Source of the DNA: Mucilaginibacter sp. | GTDB taxonomy: Bacteria > Bacteroidota > Bacteroidia > Sphingobacteriales > Sphingobacteriaceae | Length of the DNA stretch: 54,614 bases | Reading direction: 5' to 3' | Assembly: GCA_028287975.1 (NCBI GenBank) | Contig: JAQBOP010000270.1 | Coordinates: 1 to 54,614, forward strand | Shown: positions 9,004 to 18,814 of the stretch, piece after piece | Numbering within the stretch: the first letter of the stretch is position 1 | Layout of the letters: each line of letters starts with the position of its first letter | The notes under the pieces: model-generated | Told to the model about the DNA's origin: nothing | Databases searched by the model: none | What the model saw: the letters and a program-made list of their open reading frames with translations, nothing else | Program-made: the position numbers and the translations under genes

Positions 9004-9755
9004 GCAAAAAAGCGTTAGAAATAAAAGAGCTTAAACGCGAGTTTAAGATGGGCAGCGAAACCGTACGTGCCCTAAAAGGGATAACTTTTGATGTTGAACC
9101 GGGTGAGTTTGTAACCATTATGGGCAGCAGCGGATCGGGCAAGACCACGCTTTTAAATATTTTGGGTTGCCTGGATAAACCAACTATTGGGGACTACTTT
9201 TTAGATGGTGTAGATATCAAAAAACTGAACCGGGATGAGCTGGCGCAGTTACGTAACCATAAAATTGGTTTCGTGTTCCAGTCTTATAATTTGCTGGCGC
9301 GGACATCAGCTTTAGAAAACGTGGAGCTGCCTTTGTTGTACAATAAGGGTATCAGCGTTAGCGAGCGCCGCGAACGTGCCATGCACGCGCTTGAGGCGGT
9401 TAAGCTGGAGAACAGGTTTGACCACATGCCTAACCAATTATCAGGCGGGCAGCAGCAGCGTGTGGCTATTGCCAGGGCATTGGTTAACCAGCCGGTAATG
9501 ATTTTGGCCGATGAGGCTACCGGTAACCTGGATAGCCGTACATCGTACGAGATCATGGCATTAATGCAGGAGCTAAACAGTACGCAAGGTAAAACCATTG
9601 TATTTGTTACGCATGAGCCAGACATAGCTGCATTCAGCAGTCGTACCATACAGCTGCGCGACGGCATTGTCCAAAAAGATACTAAGAATGAAAATCCGAA
9701 GTCGGCAAAAGAAATGCTGGCAGCGTTACCAGTAACAGACGATTATAAGATATGA
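9000..9755 (+). CDS. MacB-type ABC ATPase
   Basis: GSSGSGKTTLLNILGCLD, LSGGQQQRVAIARAL, ILADEATGNLD. Confidence 0.95.
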   Translation: MSKKALEIKELKREFKMGSETVRALKGITFDVEPGEFVTIMGSSGSGKTTLLNILGCLDKPTIGDYFLDGVDIKKLNRDELAQLRNHKIGFVFQSYNLLARTSALENVELPLLYNKGISVSERRERAMHALEAVKLENRFDHMPNQLSGGQQQRVAIARALVNQPVMILADEATGNLDSRTSYEIMALMQELNSTQGKTIVFVTHEPDIAAFSSRTIQLRDGIVQKDTKNENPKSAKEMLAALPVTDDYKI

Positions 9756-10972
9756 ATTTTTCAAACCTGTTCCGTATAGCGTACCGCGCCCTGCTTAGAA
9801 ATAAGCTGAGGGCCTTTTTAACCATGCTCGGTATCATTATCGGTGTGGCATCGGTTATCGCGATGGTGGCGATCGGGCAGGGGTCAAAGCAAAGCATTCA
9901 TGATCAGCTTTCAAGCATGGGTACCAATATGTTGACTGTACAACCGGCAAGTAACTTAAATGGCGGTGTGCGTATCGCAGGTACAAGTTTTCAGACCCTG
10001 ACCAGCAAGGATATTGATGCGTTAAAAAATCACCCACAATATATTACAGAGTTATCACCGTCGGTAAGCTCAAAAGGGCAGGCTATTAATGGCGCGCTAA
10101 ATTGGCCTACCACCATGACGGGTGTAAGCCCCGAATATTTGGATATCAGGAAACTATCGGTTAAAGACGGAATCCCCTTTACGCAGAACGATGTTTTAAC
10201 ATCGGCCAAAGTATGTTTAATAGGCCAAACTGTTATTGACAATATCTTCCCGAATGGCGAAAACCCTATCGGCAAGATCATACGTTTCGGGCATATCCCA
10301 TTCCAGATCATAGGCGTATTGAGCCCTAAGGGGTTTAATACTTTCGGACAGGATCAGGACGATATCCTGATCGCGCCGTATACTACCGTGCAAAAACGGA
10401 TCCTTGCTACTATCTATTATTCAAATATCTATGCTTCGGCAGCCAGCGAGGATGTTACCGACCTTGCTGTTACCGAAATGACTAACAAACTGCGCGCATC
10501 ACACCGTTTACGTGATAGTGAGGATAATGATTTTACCGTACGTACCCAGCAGGAACTGATAGCGACCTTAAGTTCAACCAGCGGGTTGTTAACCGTTTTA
10601 CTAACTGTTGTGGCCAGCATATCCTTAGTAATTGGGGGTATAGGTATCATGAATATCATGTATGTTTCTGTGACCGAGCGTACAAAAGAAATCGGCCTGC
10701 GTATGTCTATAGGTGCGCGGGGCAAGGATATTTTATTACAGTTTTTAATGGAAGCTATTTTGATAAGTATTACCGGCGGGGTTATTGGGGTGCTGCTGGG
10801 TTTCTTATCTACCCAAATAGTTACCATGACGCTGGGCTGGCCTACCATCATATCGCAATCGTCGGTTGTGCTGTCATTTGTGGTTTGCGCGGTGACAGGG
10901 ATCTTCTTCGGTTACTACCCGGCGCAAAAAGCATCAAGGCTCGACCCGATAGAGGCGTTACGGTACGAATAA
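9752..10972 (+). CDS. MacB-type ABC permease
   Basis: FLTMLGIIIGVASVIAMVAIGQGSK; C-terminal FtsX-like GIMNIMYVSVTERTKEIGLRMSIGA, PIEALRYE. Confidence 0.95.
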   Translation: MNFSNLFRIAYRALLRNKLRAFLTMLGIIIGVASVIAMVAIGQGSKQSIHDQLSSMGTNMLTVQPASNLNGGVRIAGTSFQTLTSKDIDALKNHPQYITELSPSVSSKGQAINGALNWPTTMTGVSPEYLDIRKLSVKDGIPFTQNDVLTSAKVCLIGQTVIDNIFPNGENPIGKIIRFGHIPFQIIGVLSPKGFNTFGQDQDDILIAPYTTVQKRILATIYYSNIYASAASEDVTDLAVTEMTNKLRASHRLRDSEDNDFTVRTQQELIATLSSTSGLLTVLLTVVASISLVIGGIGIMNIMYVSVTERTKEIGLRMSIGARGKDILLQFLMEAILISITGGVIGVLLGFLSTQIVTMTLGWPTIISQSSVVLSFVVCAVTGIFFGYYPAQKASRLDPIEALRYE

Positions 10973-11010
10973 AAGAAGCAAAATAGATTGGCAAATTCTA
11001 TCTTTACTTC

Positions 11011-11256
11011 ATGGAGCAGGTAAAGCCCGATTCGAAAATACTTATTGATATCATTCAGACCAAAATGCCGTTTGGTAAATATAAAGGCACTTTTATAAGT
11101 GAGCTGCCGGTATATTACCTGGAATGGTTTAAAAATAAGGGTTTCCCGCCGGGGAAATTGGGCATGATGTTATCCAGCGTTTACGAGATAAAAATAAACG
11201 GGTTAAATAGCATACTTACACTGGTAAAGAATATGTTAAAAACGCAGGGTAAATGA
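11011..11256 (+). CDS. DUF3820-like small protein
   Basis: MPFGKYKGTFISELPVYYLEWFKNKGFPPGKLG motif. Confidence 0.75.
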   Translation: MEQVKPDSKILIDIIQTKMPFGKYKGTFISELPVYYLEWFKNKGFPPGKLGMMLSSVYEIKINGLNSILTLVKNMLKTQGK

Positions 11257-11315
11257 CCGCGGTATGACCAACCATAGAACAATTGCTTGCGTATATCTGT
11301 TAAACTTATAAAATT

Positions 11316-11972
11316 ATGAAAAATTCATTGCTATATATTTTGTTTAGCCTGCTGATATTTGGCTGTGCCAACGGGCAGGATAAGCCCGGCGATATGGATA
11401 TTGCCAGGGTACCCAAACCTAAGGCTAACCAGGCCGTTGCCACATTTGGCGGCGGTTGTTTTTGGGCGATGGGCGAGGCGTTGTCTGAGCTTAAAGGTGT
11501 TGACCAGGTAGTTGCCGGCTTTGCAGGCGGTACTAAAAAAAATCCGACCTACGAGGAAGTTTGTACCCGCACAACCGGCCATGCCGAAACCGTACAGGTT
11601 TATTATGACCCTAAAGTTATCAGCTATGAAAAACTGGCGGAGGCTTTCTTTTACGCGCACAACCCGACCGAACTTAATTACCAGGGGCCTGACGAAGGCA
11701 CTGATTATCGCTCGGTAGCGTTTTACCGCACTCCCGAGGAAAAAGCAACTTTACAGGCATTGATAAAAAAGATCAATGAAGCAAAGCATTACAATGCGCC
11801 TATAGTAACACAGGTTGTTCCGTTTACTGCCTTTTACGCTGCCGAAAATTACCACCAGGGGTATTATAAATTGCACCCGTCAAGCGGCTATATACAATCG
11901 GTGTCTGTACCTAAAGTGATGAAAATGCGCGCTGCTGAAAAAGATCTTTTGAAACCTGAGTTTCAGAAATAA
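11316..11972 (+). CDS. msrA: Peptide-methionine (S)-S-oxide reductase
   Basis: ATFGGGCFWAMGEALSELKGV, GHAETVQVYYDP, lipoprotein-like leader (IFGCANG). Confidence 0.93.
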   Translation: MKNSLLYILFSLLIFGCANGQDKPGDMDIARVPKPKANQAVATFGGGCFWAMGEALSELKGVDQVVAGFAGGTKKNPTYEEVCTRTTGHAETVQVYYDPKVISYEKLAEAFFYAHNPTELNYQGPDEGTDYRSVAFYRTPEEKATLQALIKKINEAKHYNAPIVTQVVPFTAFYAAENYHQGYYKLHPSSGYIQSVSVPKVMKMRAAEKDLLKPEFQK

Positions 11973-11984
11973 TATTTCGCAAAA

Positions 11985-12034
11985 AATCATAAAAGCCGCT
12001 GTGTAAGTTCAATACACAGCGGCTTTTTATGATT
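11985..12034. terminator. Bidirectional terminator between convergent msrA and corA
   Basis: AATCATAAAAGCCGCTGTGTA...TACACAGCGGCTTTTTATGATT. Confidence 0.85.
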
Positions 12035-12060
12035 TTAATTAGGCAATCCTTCGCTTTCAG

Positions 12061-13179
12061 CTACAATTTAGTGAACCAACCCTTTTTCCAGAATACAATT
12101 ACCTGTATTACTGCTATAAGCCCCATGCCTATCAGCGCGTAATAATACCCATGCGGAGAGTATAGTTCGGGCATATTACCCGGCATTTGCTTGTTAGTAA
12201 CCGGGTCTACACGGGCAAAATTCATTCCGTAAATACCCGCGATAAAAGTCAGCGGGATAAAGATCACCGAAATAATTGTAAGCACTTTCATGATCTCGTT
12301 CATGCGGTTACTTACCATGGACAGGTATAGGTCAATGATACTGTTGGTTATTTCCTTGTAGTTTTCTATCAGGTCCATTACCTGGATGCAATGGTCATAA
12401 GCATCGCGCAAAAATAATTTAACCTCGTTGGTTACCAACGGGTTGTCGGTGCGCAAAATGTCGTTTATCTTGTCGCGCTCGGGCCAGGTAATGCGTCGAA
12501 GTATAATGAGTGTTCTTTTTAGCTGCTGGGTATCATACATTATGGTCTTATCAGCGTCGGTATACAAACGATCTTCTATCCGGTCAAGTTCATCGCCAAT
12601 TTTTGCCAGTAATACAAAATAGGTGTCTATAATTGTATCAGACAGCGCGTAGCACATATAGCCCGGCCCCGCTGTGCGGATAGCGCCTTTGCTTCCCGCC
12701 AAACGCGCTTTAACAGCCGCAAAATGTTCGCCATGCGTTTCTTCAAAACTGATAATAAGGTCTGATTTAACTATGGTTGAGAACTGGTGGTTACACAATT
12801 CGTTCTCTTCGTTAAAATAGATCTGGCGGCTTACACTAAAAACATAATCGTCGTACTCGTCAAATTTTGGCCGCTGGTGTGTATTGGTAATATCCTCTAA
12901 AACCAAAGGGTTTATTTTTAAATAGGTGCCGATATCTTCCATCAGCTTAATATCGTCAAGCCCTTTTATCTGGATCCAATGGGTATGATCCGTGCATTTT
13001 TTAAACTGCTCGAGTATGATCTTCAGGTCATGCCCCTCTGCTGTTACCAGTTCTTTCTCGTTGTAGGAATATACGGTTATGATAGGCTTTAGCGCATCCT
13101 CAGGGATAATAATGGCTCCCGGTTGGTCGCCTACCTCATGTTTCCGGGTTTTGTACCGTACTCTTTTAATATGGCTCAT
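12061..13179 (-). CDS. corA: CorA-family magnesium/cobalt transporter
   Basis: C-terminal TM pair with FIAGIYGMNF motif. Confidence 0.93.
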   Translation of the reverse strand: MSHIKRVRYKTRKHEVGDQPGAIIIPEDALKPIITVYSYNEKELVTAEGHDLKIILEQFKKCTDHTHWIQIKGLDDIKLMEDIGTYLKINPLVLEDITNTHQRPKFDEYDDYVFSVSRQIYFNEENELCNHQFSTIVKSDLIISFEETHGEHFAAVKARLAGSKGAIRTAGPGYMCYALSDTIIDTYFVLLAKIGDELDRIEDRLYTDADKTIMYDTQQLKRTLIILRRITWPERDKINDILRTDNPLVTNEVKLFLRDAYDHCIQVMDLIENYKEITNSIIDLYLSMVSNRMNEIMKVLTIISVIFIPLTFIAGIYGMNFARVDPVTNKQMPGNMPELYSPHGYYYALIGMGLIAVIQVIVFWKKGWFTKL

Positions 13180-13790
13180 TACAAATAGTTAATGGTTTGT
13201 GGTCCCTGGCTAAATAGCAGGTCTACAATGCTTAAATTTTTCATAAATCCATTCCGTTCCTCAAACACCTGGAAGTAAGGTTTTTGTTCAAAATTATATT
13301 CTTTTTTCGGGCTGATGGCATCGCGGTAGTCATTCAGTTCAGGATATTCGGCTTCGTATGTCTCGGTGTACTGTAAAGGTAGCTGTATCTTTATAAATTG
13401 CAGCAGTAATTGTAAAAGCTGTTGGTTGTAATCAAACAGGTAAGTAAACTGCTTTTGATAGAACGGTGCAAGATCATCCTCATAATATTCAAAGTAGGCC
13501 GACCGGCGATAACAGGTCTCTAAACCCATCCAATGCTGGCGCTGCCATTTAAAATCATAGCTTATCTTTACATCTTTAACCTTAGTATGCAATTTTGATC
13601 CCTTTACAACAGGTACCGTAAGCGAAAGCATGCCATCGGGCGAACAAATATTTGCACGGTTACGGTAAGTTTGCTTAGGGAAATGCTCCTGGCTTTCTAT
13701 CAGAATATCAGGCTTGTAAGTAATTAATTTACTAAAATACGCAACAGGCGGAAGATAAAATAAAGGTAACACAGCGCCTTTTTCAATCAT
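13179..13790 (-). CDS. WbqC-like family protein
   Basis: FYLPPVAYFSKL, NRANICSPDGMLSLTVPV motifs. Confidence 0.8.
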   Translation of the reverse strand: MIEKGAVLPLFYLPPVAYFSKLITYKPDILIESQEHFPKQTYRNRANICSPDGMLSLTVPVVKGSKLHTKVKDVKISYDFKWQRQHWMGLETCYRRSAYFEYYEDDLAPFYQKQFTYLFDYNQQLLQLLLQFIKIQLPLQYTETYEAEYPELNDYRDAISPKKEYNFEQKPYFQVFEERNGFMKNLSIVDLLFSQGPQTINYL

Positions 13791-13798
13791 AATATTTT

Positions 13799-14692
13799 AT
13801 GTTTGTAGATAAACCAACGAAATTAATGATAAATAAGGGGCTTTCAAGGTTGGGTATATTCTTTTTATACCTGGTTTCCCTGTTACCTTTTTGGGCCCTT
13901 TACCTGGTGTCTGATTGTTTGTTTGTCGTGCTTTACTACGTGATAGGCTACAGGCGCGAGGTTGTGCAGGAAAACCTGTTAAATGCCTTTCCCGAAAAGA
14001 CCATAGCCGAGCGTAACGATATCGAAAAGAAGTATTTTAAATTCCTTGCCGACCTGATCATGGAAACCATAAAAATGGTTTCGATATCAGAAAAAGAAAT
14101 GCTGCGACGGGTAGTCTGCACCAATCCCGAAATTGTACAAAATTATGAGGCAATTGGAAAAAGCGTTACCGCCGTTGCCGGCCATTATTGTAACTGGGAG
14201 TGGGCCGGACTGGGTTTTAGTATTAACACCCGGTTGTTTGTTATTTATAAACCATTAACAAGCGATGTATTTGACGGCTTTTTTATCAAGGTACGATCAC
14301 GCTTTGGCGCTATCGCGGTGGCTATGAAGCAAACGTTACGTACCATGGTTGCCCATAAAAACGAGTTTACCGTAACCGTCTTCGCCGGCGACCAAACACC
14401 GGTACGCGAGCAAACCAACTATTTTACAGAATTTTTAAACCAACCAACCGCTGTGTTTTTAGGGATTGAAAAGATCGCGAAACTGATAGATTCGGCAGTG
14501 ATATTTTATGACATGAAGCGGGTTAAAAGGGGATATTATACTTATACGATAGTCCCGCTTGTTGAAAACTCGAAAAATAGCGCCCCGCATGAAATTACCG
14601 AGGCGCACGTTAAATACCTGGATTCGATGATCCGGCGCGAACCCGAATACTGGCTATGGTCGCACCGCAGGTGGAAATTTAAGCCTGAATAG
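13799..14692 (+). CDS. Lysophospholipid/lipid A acyltransferase (LpxL/HtrB family)
   Basis: TAVAGHYCNWEWAGLG (HxxxxE-type motif), FAGDQTP, terminal YWLWSHRRWKFKPE. Confidence 0.9.
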   Translation: MFVDKPTKLMINKGLSRLGIFFLYLVSLLPFWALYLVSDCLFVVLYYVIGYRREVVQENLLNAFPEKTIAERNDIEKKYFKFLADLIMETIKMVSISEKEMLRRVVCTNPEIVQNYEAIGKSVTAVAGHYCNWEWAGLGFSINTRLFVIYKPLTSDVFDGFFIKVRSRFGAIAVAMKQTLRTMVAHKNEFTVTVFAGDQTPVREQTNYFTEFLNQPTAVFLGIEKIAKLIDSAVIFYDMKRVKRGYYTYTIVPLVENSKNSAPHEITEAHVKYLDSMIRREPEYWLWSHRRWKFKPE

Positions 14693-14800
14693 CCCCGTCT
14701 AAACCAGCCTGTCGGCAGGCAGGTCTCGCCCGGCAGAGAATTTTTTTAACCTTATCATTAAATGAATTTAAAAATATTTGACAATTGTTGATAAACATTA

Positions 14801-14846
14801 GGCCGTTTTTACGCTGATATTTTAGTTTTGCAAAAAAAAAACGGCC
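14801..14846. repeat. 10-bp perfect inverted repeat
   Basis: GGCCGTTTTT (14801-14810) / AAAAACGGCC (14837-14846). Confidence 0.7.
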
Positions 14847-14907
14847 AGCGGCAGGGATAAAAAATGGACTATTAAGATCAGCTATATTTTCATTATACCT
14901 TTTCTCG

Positions 14908-15129
14908 TTGCTACCGGACAGTATTGTAGTTTATTACGATATGAAACGCATAAAAAGAGGGTATTATAGCTATACATTAATACCTTTGTTTGAGGAACCG
15001 AAAAAAACGGCACCGTTAGAAATTACAAAAGCACACGTGAAACACCTTGAAGATATCATAAAAAGAGAGCAGCGATACTGGCTATCGTCTCACCGAAGAT
15101 GGAAGTTTAAACCGGAGGATATGAATTAA
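14908..15129 (+). pseudogene. Truncated C-terminal remnant of a second LpxL/HtrB-like acyltransferase
   Basis: IVVYYDMKRIKRGYYSYTLIPLFEEPKKTAPLEITKAHVKHLEDIIKREQRYWLSSHRRWKFKPE aligns with the C-terminus of the 13799-14692 product; N-terminal catalytic part absent. Confidence 0.85.
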
Positions 15130-16169
15130 TGAGTGATTACCCAAAGGTTGCAATTGTAATTTTAAACTGGAACGGCTTAAAGCATTTGCGCCGGTTCCTA
15201 CCCTCAGTTGTATCGTCTGAATGGCCCAATTTGGATATTGTGGTTGGCGATAACGCCTCCACAGATGGTTCGGTTGAATTTATAAGAGACGAATACCCGA
15301 CAATAAGGCTCATCCAAAACGATGCGAATTACGGCTTTACCGGTGGTTATAACCGGGTGCTTGCCCAGGTTGAGGCTGATTATTATATTCTTTTAAACTC
15401 GGACGTTGAAGTAAGCCCTGGCTGGATAGCGCCGGTTATCACCCTGATGGAAAGCGACCCGCTTATCGCGGTTGCCGCACCTAAAATAAAAGCGTTTAAC
15501 CAACAGGATAGCTTTGAACATGCGGGCGCCGCCGGTGGGTTTATTGATAGTTTTGGTTACCCGTTTTGCCGCGGTCGCATAGTAAACGAGACCGAACAGG
15601 ACACAGGCCAATACGAGCAATCAGGCGAGGTGTTTTGGGCATCGGGCGCATCCATGTTCATCAAGAAGAAATATTGGGATGAAGCCGAGGGATTTGACGA
15701 GCAGTTTTTTGCCCACATGGAAGAGATCGATCTTTGCTGGCGGTTAAAAAACAACGGATACAAAGTAATGTACTGCGCGCAATCAGAGATCTTTCACTTA
15801 GGCGGCGGAACGCTGACCGCTGAAAATCCTTTTAAAACCTATCTTAACTTCAGAAACAATCTTTTGCTGATCAAAAAGAACCTGCCTTTCTGGAAAGGGT
15901 TTATTGTAATAATCGCACGCTATATACTTGACCTTGCTGCGCTGCTACGCTTTTTAACCGAAGGTAAACGTAAGGACGCCTGGGCTGTTAGCCGTGCGCA
16001 CCAATATTTTATCAGGCACGTTTTTGAGCGGGGCGATCATGCCTCAAGTACTCACCTTAAAAAATATAACAGCAAGCTAACCGGTATGTACCATGGCAGC
16101 ATTATGTGGGCCTTCTTTGTAAAAAAACTAAGAAAGTTTACCGATTTGGATCAGAAACGGTTTTACTAA
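15129..16169 (+). CDS. Family 2 glycosyltransferase (rhamnosyltransferase-like)
   Basis: VAIVILNWNGLKHLRRFLPSV, DNASTDGS, LLNSDVEV. Confidence 0.92.
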   Translation: MSDYPKVAIVILNWNGLKHLRRFLPSVVSSEWPNLDIVVGDNASTDGSVEFIRDEYPTIRLIQNDANYGFTGGYNRVLAQVEADYYILLNSDVEVSPGWIAPVITLMESDPLIAVAAPKIKAFNQQDSFEHAGAAGGFIDSFGYPFCRGRIVNETEQDTGQYEQSGEVFWASGASMFIKKKYWDEAEGFDEQFFAHMEEIDLCWRLKNNGYKVMYCAQSEIFHLGGGTLTAENPFKTYLNFRNNLLLIKKNLPFWKGFIVIIARYILDLAALLRFLTEGKRKDAWAVSRAHQYFIRHVFERGDHASSTHLKKYNSKLTGMYHGSIMWAFFVKKLRKFTDLDQKRFY

Positions 16170-16178
16170 AACTATATG

Positions 16179-18671
16179 CTAAATTTTTTCAGGAGGATTT
16201 GAAGGCGGTACAATATCATTGATATTTAATGTCTTTCCATCGGGTAAATTTAATTTCAGGTCCTGGATAGAATGCGGTAATTCAATACCTTCTTTATTAA
16301 ACAGGGTATAAATATCACTCAATACATTGCTTTTTAACCTTACCCACTTGTTAATATCCGCGGCCCAAAATAAAAGCCTGAAATCAACCGCGTTTTCGTT
16401 CACCGTATTTATAAAGAGCAACGGTTCAGGGTCGGTCATGATGTCATCGCGGTTGCTCAGTATGGATTTTAACAGGTCTTCTACCTTTTTAATGTCAGAG
16501 CCATAGGCAACGCTTACAATTAATTCTACACGCCGGTTATTATTGCTCAGCGTCCAGTTAATTACGTGATGCGATATCAGGTCGCCGTTAGGGATAATCA
16601 CCTCAGCACCATCGGCGGTTGCAATTTTACTTGCCCGGATGCCTATTTCTTTTATGGTACCCGAGCGGCTGTCTATCTCGATAATATCGCCTATCTGAAT
16701 CGGTTTCTCAAAAGCCAATATTAAGCCTGATACCAGGTTGTTTACAATGTTTTGCAAACCAAAACCTATGCCTATACCAAATGCGCTGATAATGATGGTT
16801 ATTTTATCTAATGGGAAATTAGAAGCAAACACCGCCAGGAAAAAGCCGATTGTAAATACACCAATCCTGATCAAAAGGGTAGAGGTGCGGTTCTTCTTTT
16901 TTAGTTTATCTATACTGGTGGCGTGCTGAACCGAAATATCATAAAAGTAACTTATGATCTTTGACATTACAGACGACAGCCAGATCACGAATATAAAAAT
17001 TACAAAACCCCGAAACGTAAACGATGCCCCGGCCACCGTGTGCGACTGCCCAAGAATATCAGTGACATAATCAAGTACGAAATCATCGATGTTTAAATTC
17101 TGGAATAGGAAGAAAAGCCATAGCAATGCGGCGCCTACATTTAAGATATACCTGAATTTTTTCAGCAACAGGGTATGGTCTATCCAACTAATAATACTGT
17201 CCGGATTTTTAGGATTTTTAAATTGAAGTAATAATCCCTGGCTTATTATCTCTACAACAAAATGCAGGCTTATTAATAACCACAAATTATAAACAGCGGT
17301 AATGCCCACTATTTTTGACAGGCTAAACCTGCCGGAAATATCCAACACCAGCGACAGCAGCTGAAGCACGATGAATATTTTTATAATGATGCCCGTATTT
17401 TTAGGATAATCTGTTGGCGTAGCATTTACTTTTTTATTGAATTTGTAGGCAATAAAAACTGATATGATGCCTAAAATTAAAATGGCAAAGCGGTCGGCAT
17501 TGGTTATTTGAATCAGTAAATTACTAATACTATAAAATATGGTTACATAAAATAAACTTAGCAGCGCCTTAAAAATACCGGGATGAAATGCTTTTTTAAC
17601 CAGCACCAATATCAATACCAGGGATACAATAAAAAGGATCTCTAAAAAGGCTACCGGCGGGTGGTCATAAAAATAAGGTACAATAGCAACGCCTACTAAT
17701 AACGATGATACAACAGGTAGCTTGTCAATGTAATTAGCCTCGCTGAAAATCAATTCTGCAGTTTCTGCGTTACGTTTTGTTTTAACTCGATTATAAAATA
17801 TCCAGCCAAAGGCCAGTACCATAAATACTATAGCTATTAAATGCGTCGCGGTTTCTTTTTTAATAAAATAATAAAGCTGCGAGTTGTTTAAGTCGATGGT
17901 GCCTTTTACCGAAGTGCCAAAATTATTGTACGCCTTATCTATTTCCCATATATAACCAAATTCGCCATCAAATGCTCTTGAAGCAAAGTTGCCCACTTTA
18001 TCATCTATCTGGTCAGTTTCATCTAAAATATTGGCATAGGCTGTACCCACCCGGTTTTGTAGGATATTTATCTTAAACAGGTTTTTACGATTACCAGAAT
18101 CTGTTTTCAGGAAGAGGTTAAAAGCTTCTAACCGTTGTGCAAAAAACGTATTTCTTAATACACTATCCGTAGGGATGGTCATTAGCAATAATGAATCCTT
18201 TGGAAACTTGACGATATCTGATTGATTTTGAACCAGTTTGTCATCAATGGCGTCCAGTGTTGATTGCCAACCTTCTAATACGTTCTGTACATGGTCAAGA
18301 TTATCCCTTAAAACAAACAGGTACCTGAGCGTGCTCGCCTTGTGAGTATTGGCTTGGTCCCTTATTTTATTGATCCGTTTTAAGGTAGACGGTAGCTTTT
18401 GGCTGATGTCCGCGGTATCCAGCCCGCCTGCCAGGTTGTTATTTACTTGCTTAAAAGTGGTGGTATATGTCTCCAGCCTTTGCAGCAGGTTATTTATTGA
18501 TGTGTCTGATTTATTAAAGGTGCGATATATCGAATCGCGGGTATGTACTGCTTTTCTTTCCTTTTTGCGCTGACTTTTTGATTTAGACGCATTATTCTGT
18601 GCATAACCATTTTGCAGCGAAACAGAAAATAAGACTATAATTAATACGGTAAACTTTAATATTTTTTGCAT
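16179..18671 (-). CDS. MscS-family mechanosensitive ion channel, large N-terminal membrane region
   Basis: FGIGIGFGLQNIVNNLVSGLILAFEKPIQIGDIIEI motif; start corrected to MQKILKFTVLIIVLFSVSLQNGYAQ because upstream codons lie in a dispersed repeat. Confidence 0.9.
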   Translation of the reverse strand: MQKILKFTVLIIVLFSVSLQNGYAQNNASKSKSQRKKERKAVHTRDSIYRTFNKSDTSINNLLQRLETYTTTFKQVNNNLAGGLDTADISQKLPSTLKRINKIRDQANTHKASTLRYLFVLRDNLDHVQNVLEGWQSTLDAIDDKLVQNQSDIVKFPKDSLLLMTIPTDSVLRNTFFAQRLEAFNLFLKTDSGNRKNLFKINILQNRVGTAYANILDETDQIDDKVGNFASRAFDGEFGYIWEIDKAYNNFGTSVKGTIDLNNSQLYYFIKKETATHLIAIVFMVLAFGWIFYNRVKTKRNAETAELIFSEANYIDKLPVVSSLLVGVAIVPYFYDHPPVAFLEILFIVSLVLILVLVKKAFHPGIFKALLSLFYVTIFYSISNLLIQITNADRFAILILGIISVFIAYKFNKKVNATPTDYPKNTGIIIKIFIVLQLLSLVLDISGRFSLSKIVGITAVYNLWLLISLHFVVEIISQGLLLQFKNPKNPDSIISWIDHTLLLKKFRYILNVGAALLWLFFLFQNLNIDDFVLDYVTDILGQSHTVAGASFTFRGFVIFIFVIWLSSVMSKIISYFYDISVQHATSIDKLKKKNRTSTLLIRIGVFTIGFFLAVFASNFPLDKITIIISAFGIGIGFGLQNIVNNLVSGLILAFEKPIQIGDIIEIDSRSGTIKEIGIRASKIATADGAEVIIPNGDLISHHVINWTLSNNNRRVELIVSVAYGSDIKKVEDLLKSILSNRDDIMTDPEPLLFINTVNENAVDFRLLFWAADINKWVRLKSNVLSDIYTLFNKEGIELPHSIQDLKLNLPDGKTLNINDIVPPSNPPEKI

Positions 18672-18722
18672 CGGCCAGGGGTAAATCAATACATTTTGTC
18701 TTTTAGGTGTGGCTACGTAAAA

Positions 18723-18798
18723 AGCCCCCTCTAAATCTCCCCCGGTAGGGGAGACTTTAAACAAGCCCTCCCTACCGGGGAGGGTTGGGTGGGGCTCC
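18723..18798. repeat. Palindromic CCCCTACCGGGG-type repeat
   Basis: AGCCCCCTCTAAATCTCCCCCGGTAGGGGAGACTT shared exactly with 36408-36442, followed by CCCTCCCTACCGGGGAGGGTTGGGTGGGGCT. Confidence 0.85.
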
Positions 18799-18814
18799 GG
18801 GAAAAACGGCAATT

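Noticed and set aside
9284-9667. 127-aa minus ORF inside macB ATPase
   Set aside because: Antisense shadow of a strongly conserved gene; same reasoning for other antisense ORFs such as 1669-2028, 10429-10851, 26396-26752, 38243-38632, 46247-46687, 53419-53811
14690-14745. GCCTGTCGGCAGGCAGGTC hairpin after the LpxL-like gene
   Set aside because: Probably a fragment of a dispersed repeat; followed by some T residues but pairing is irregular, so no terminator call
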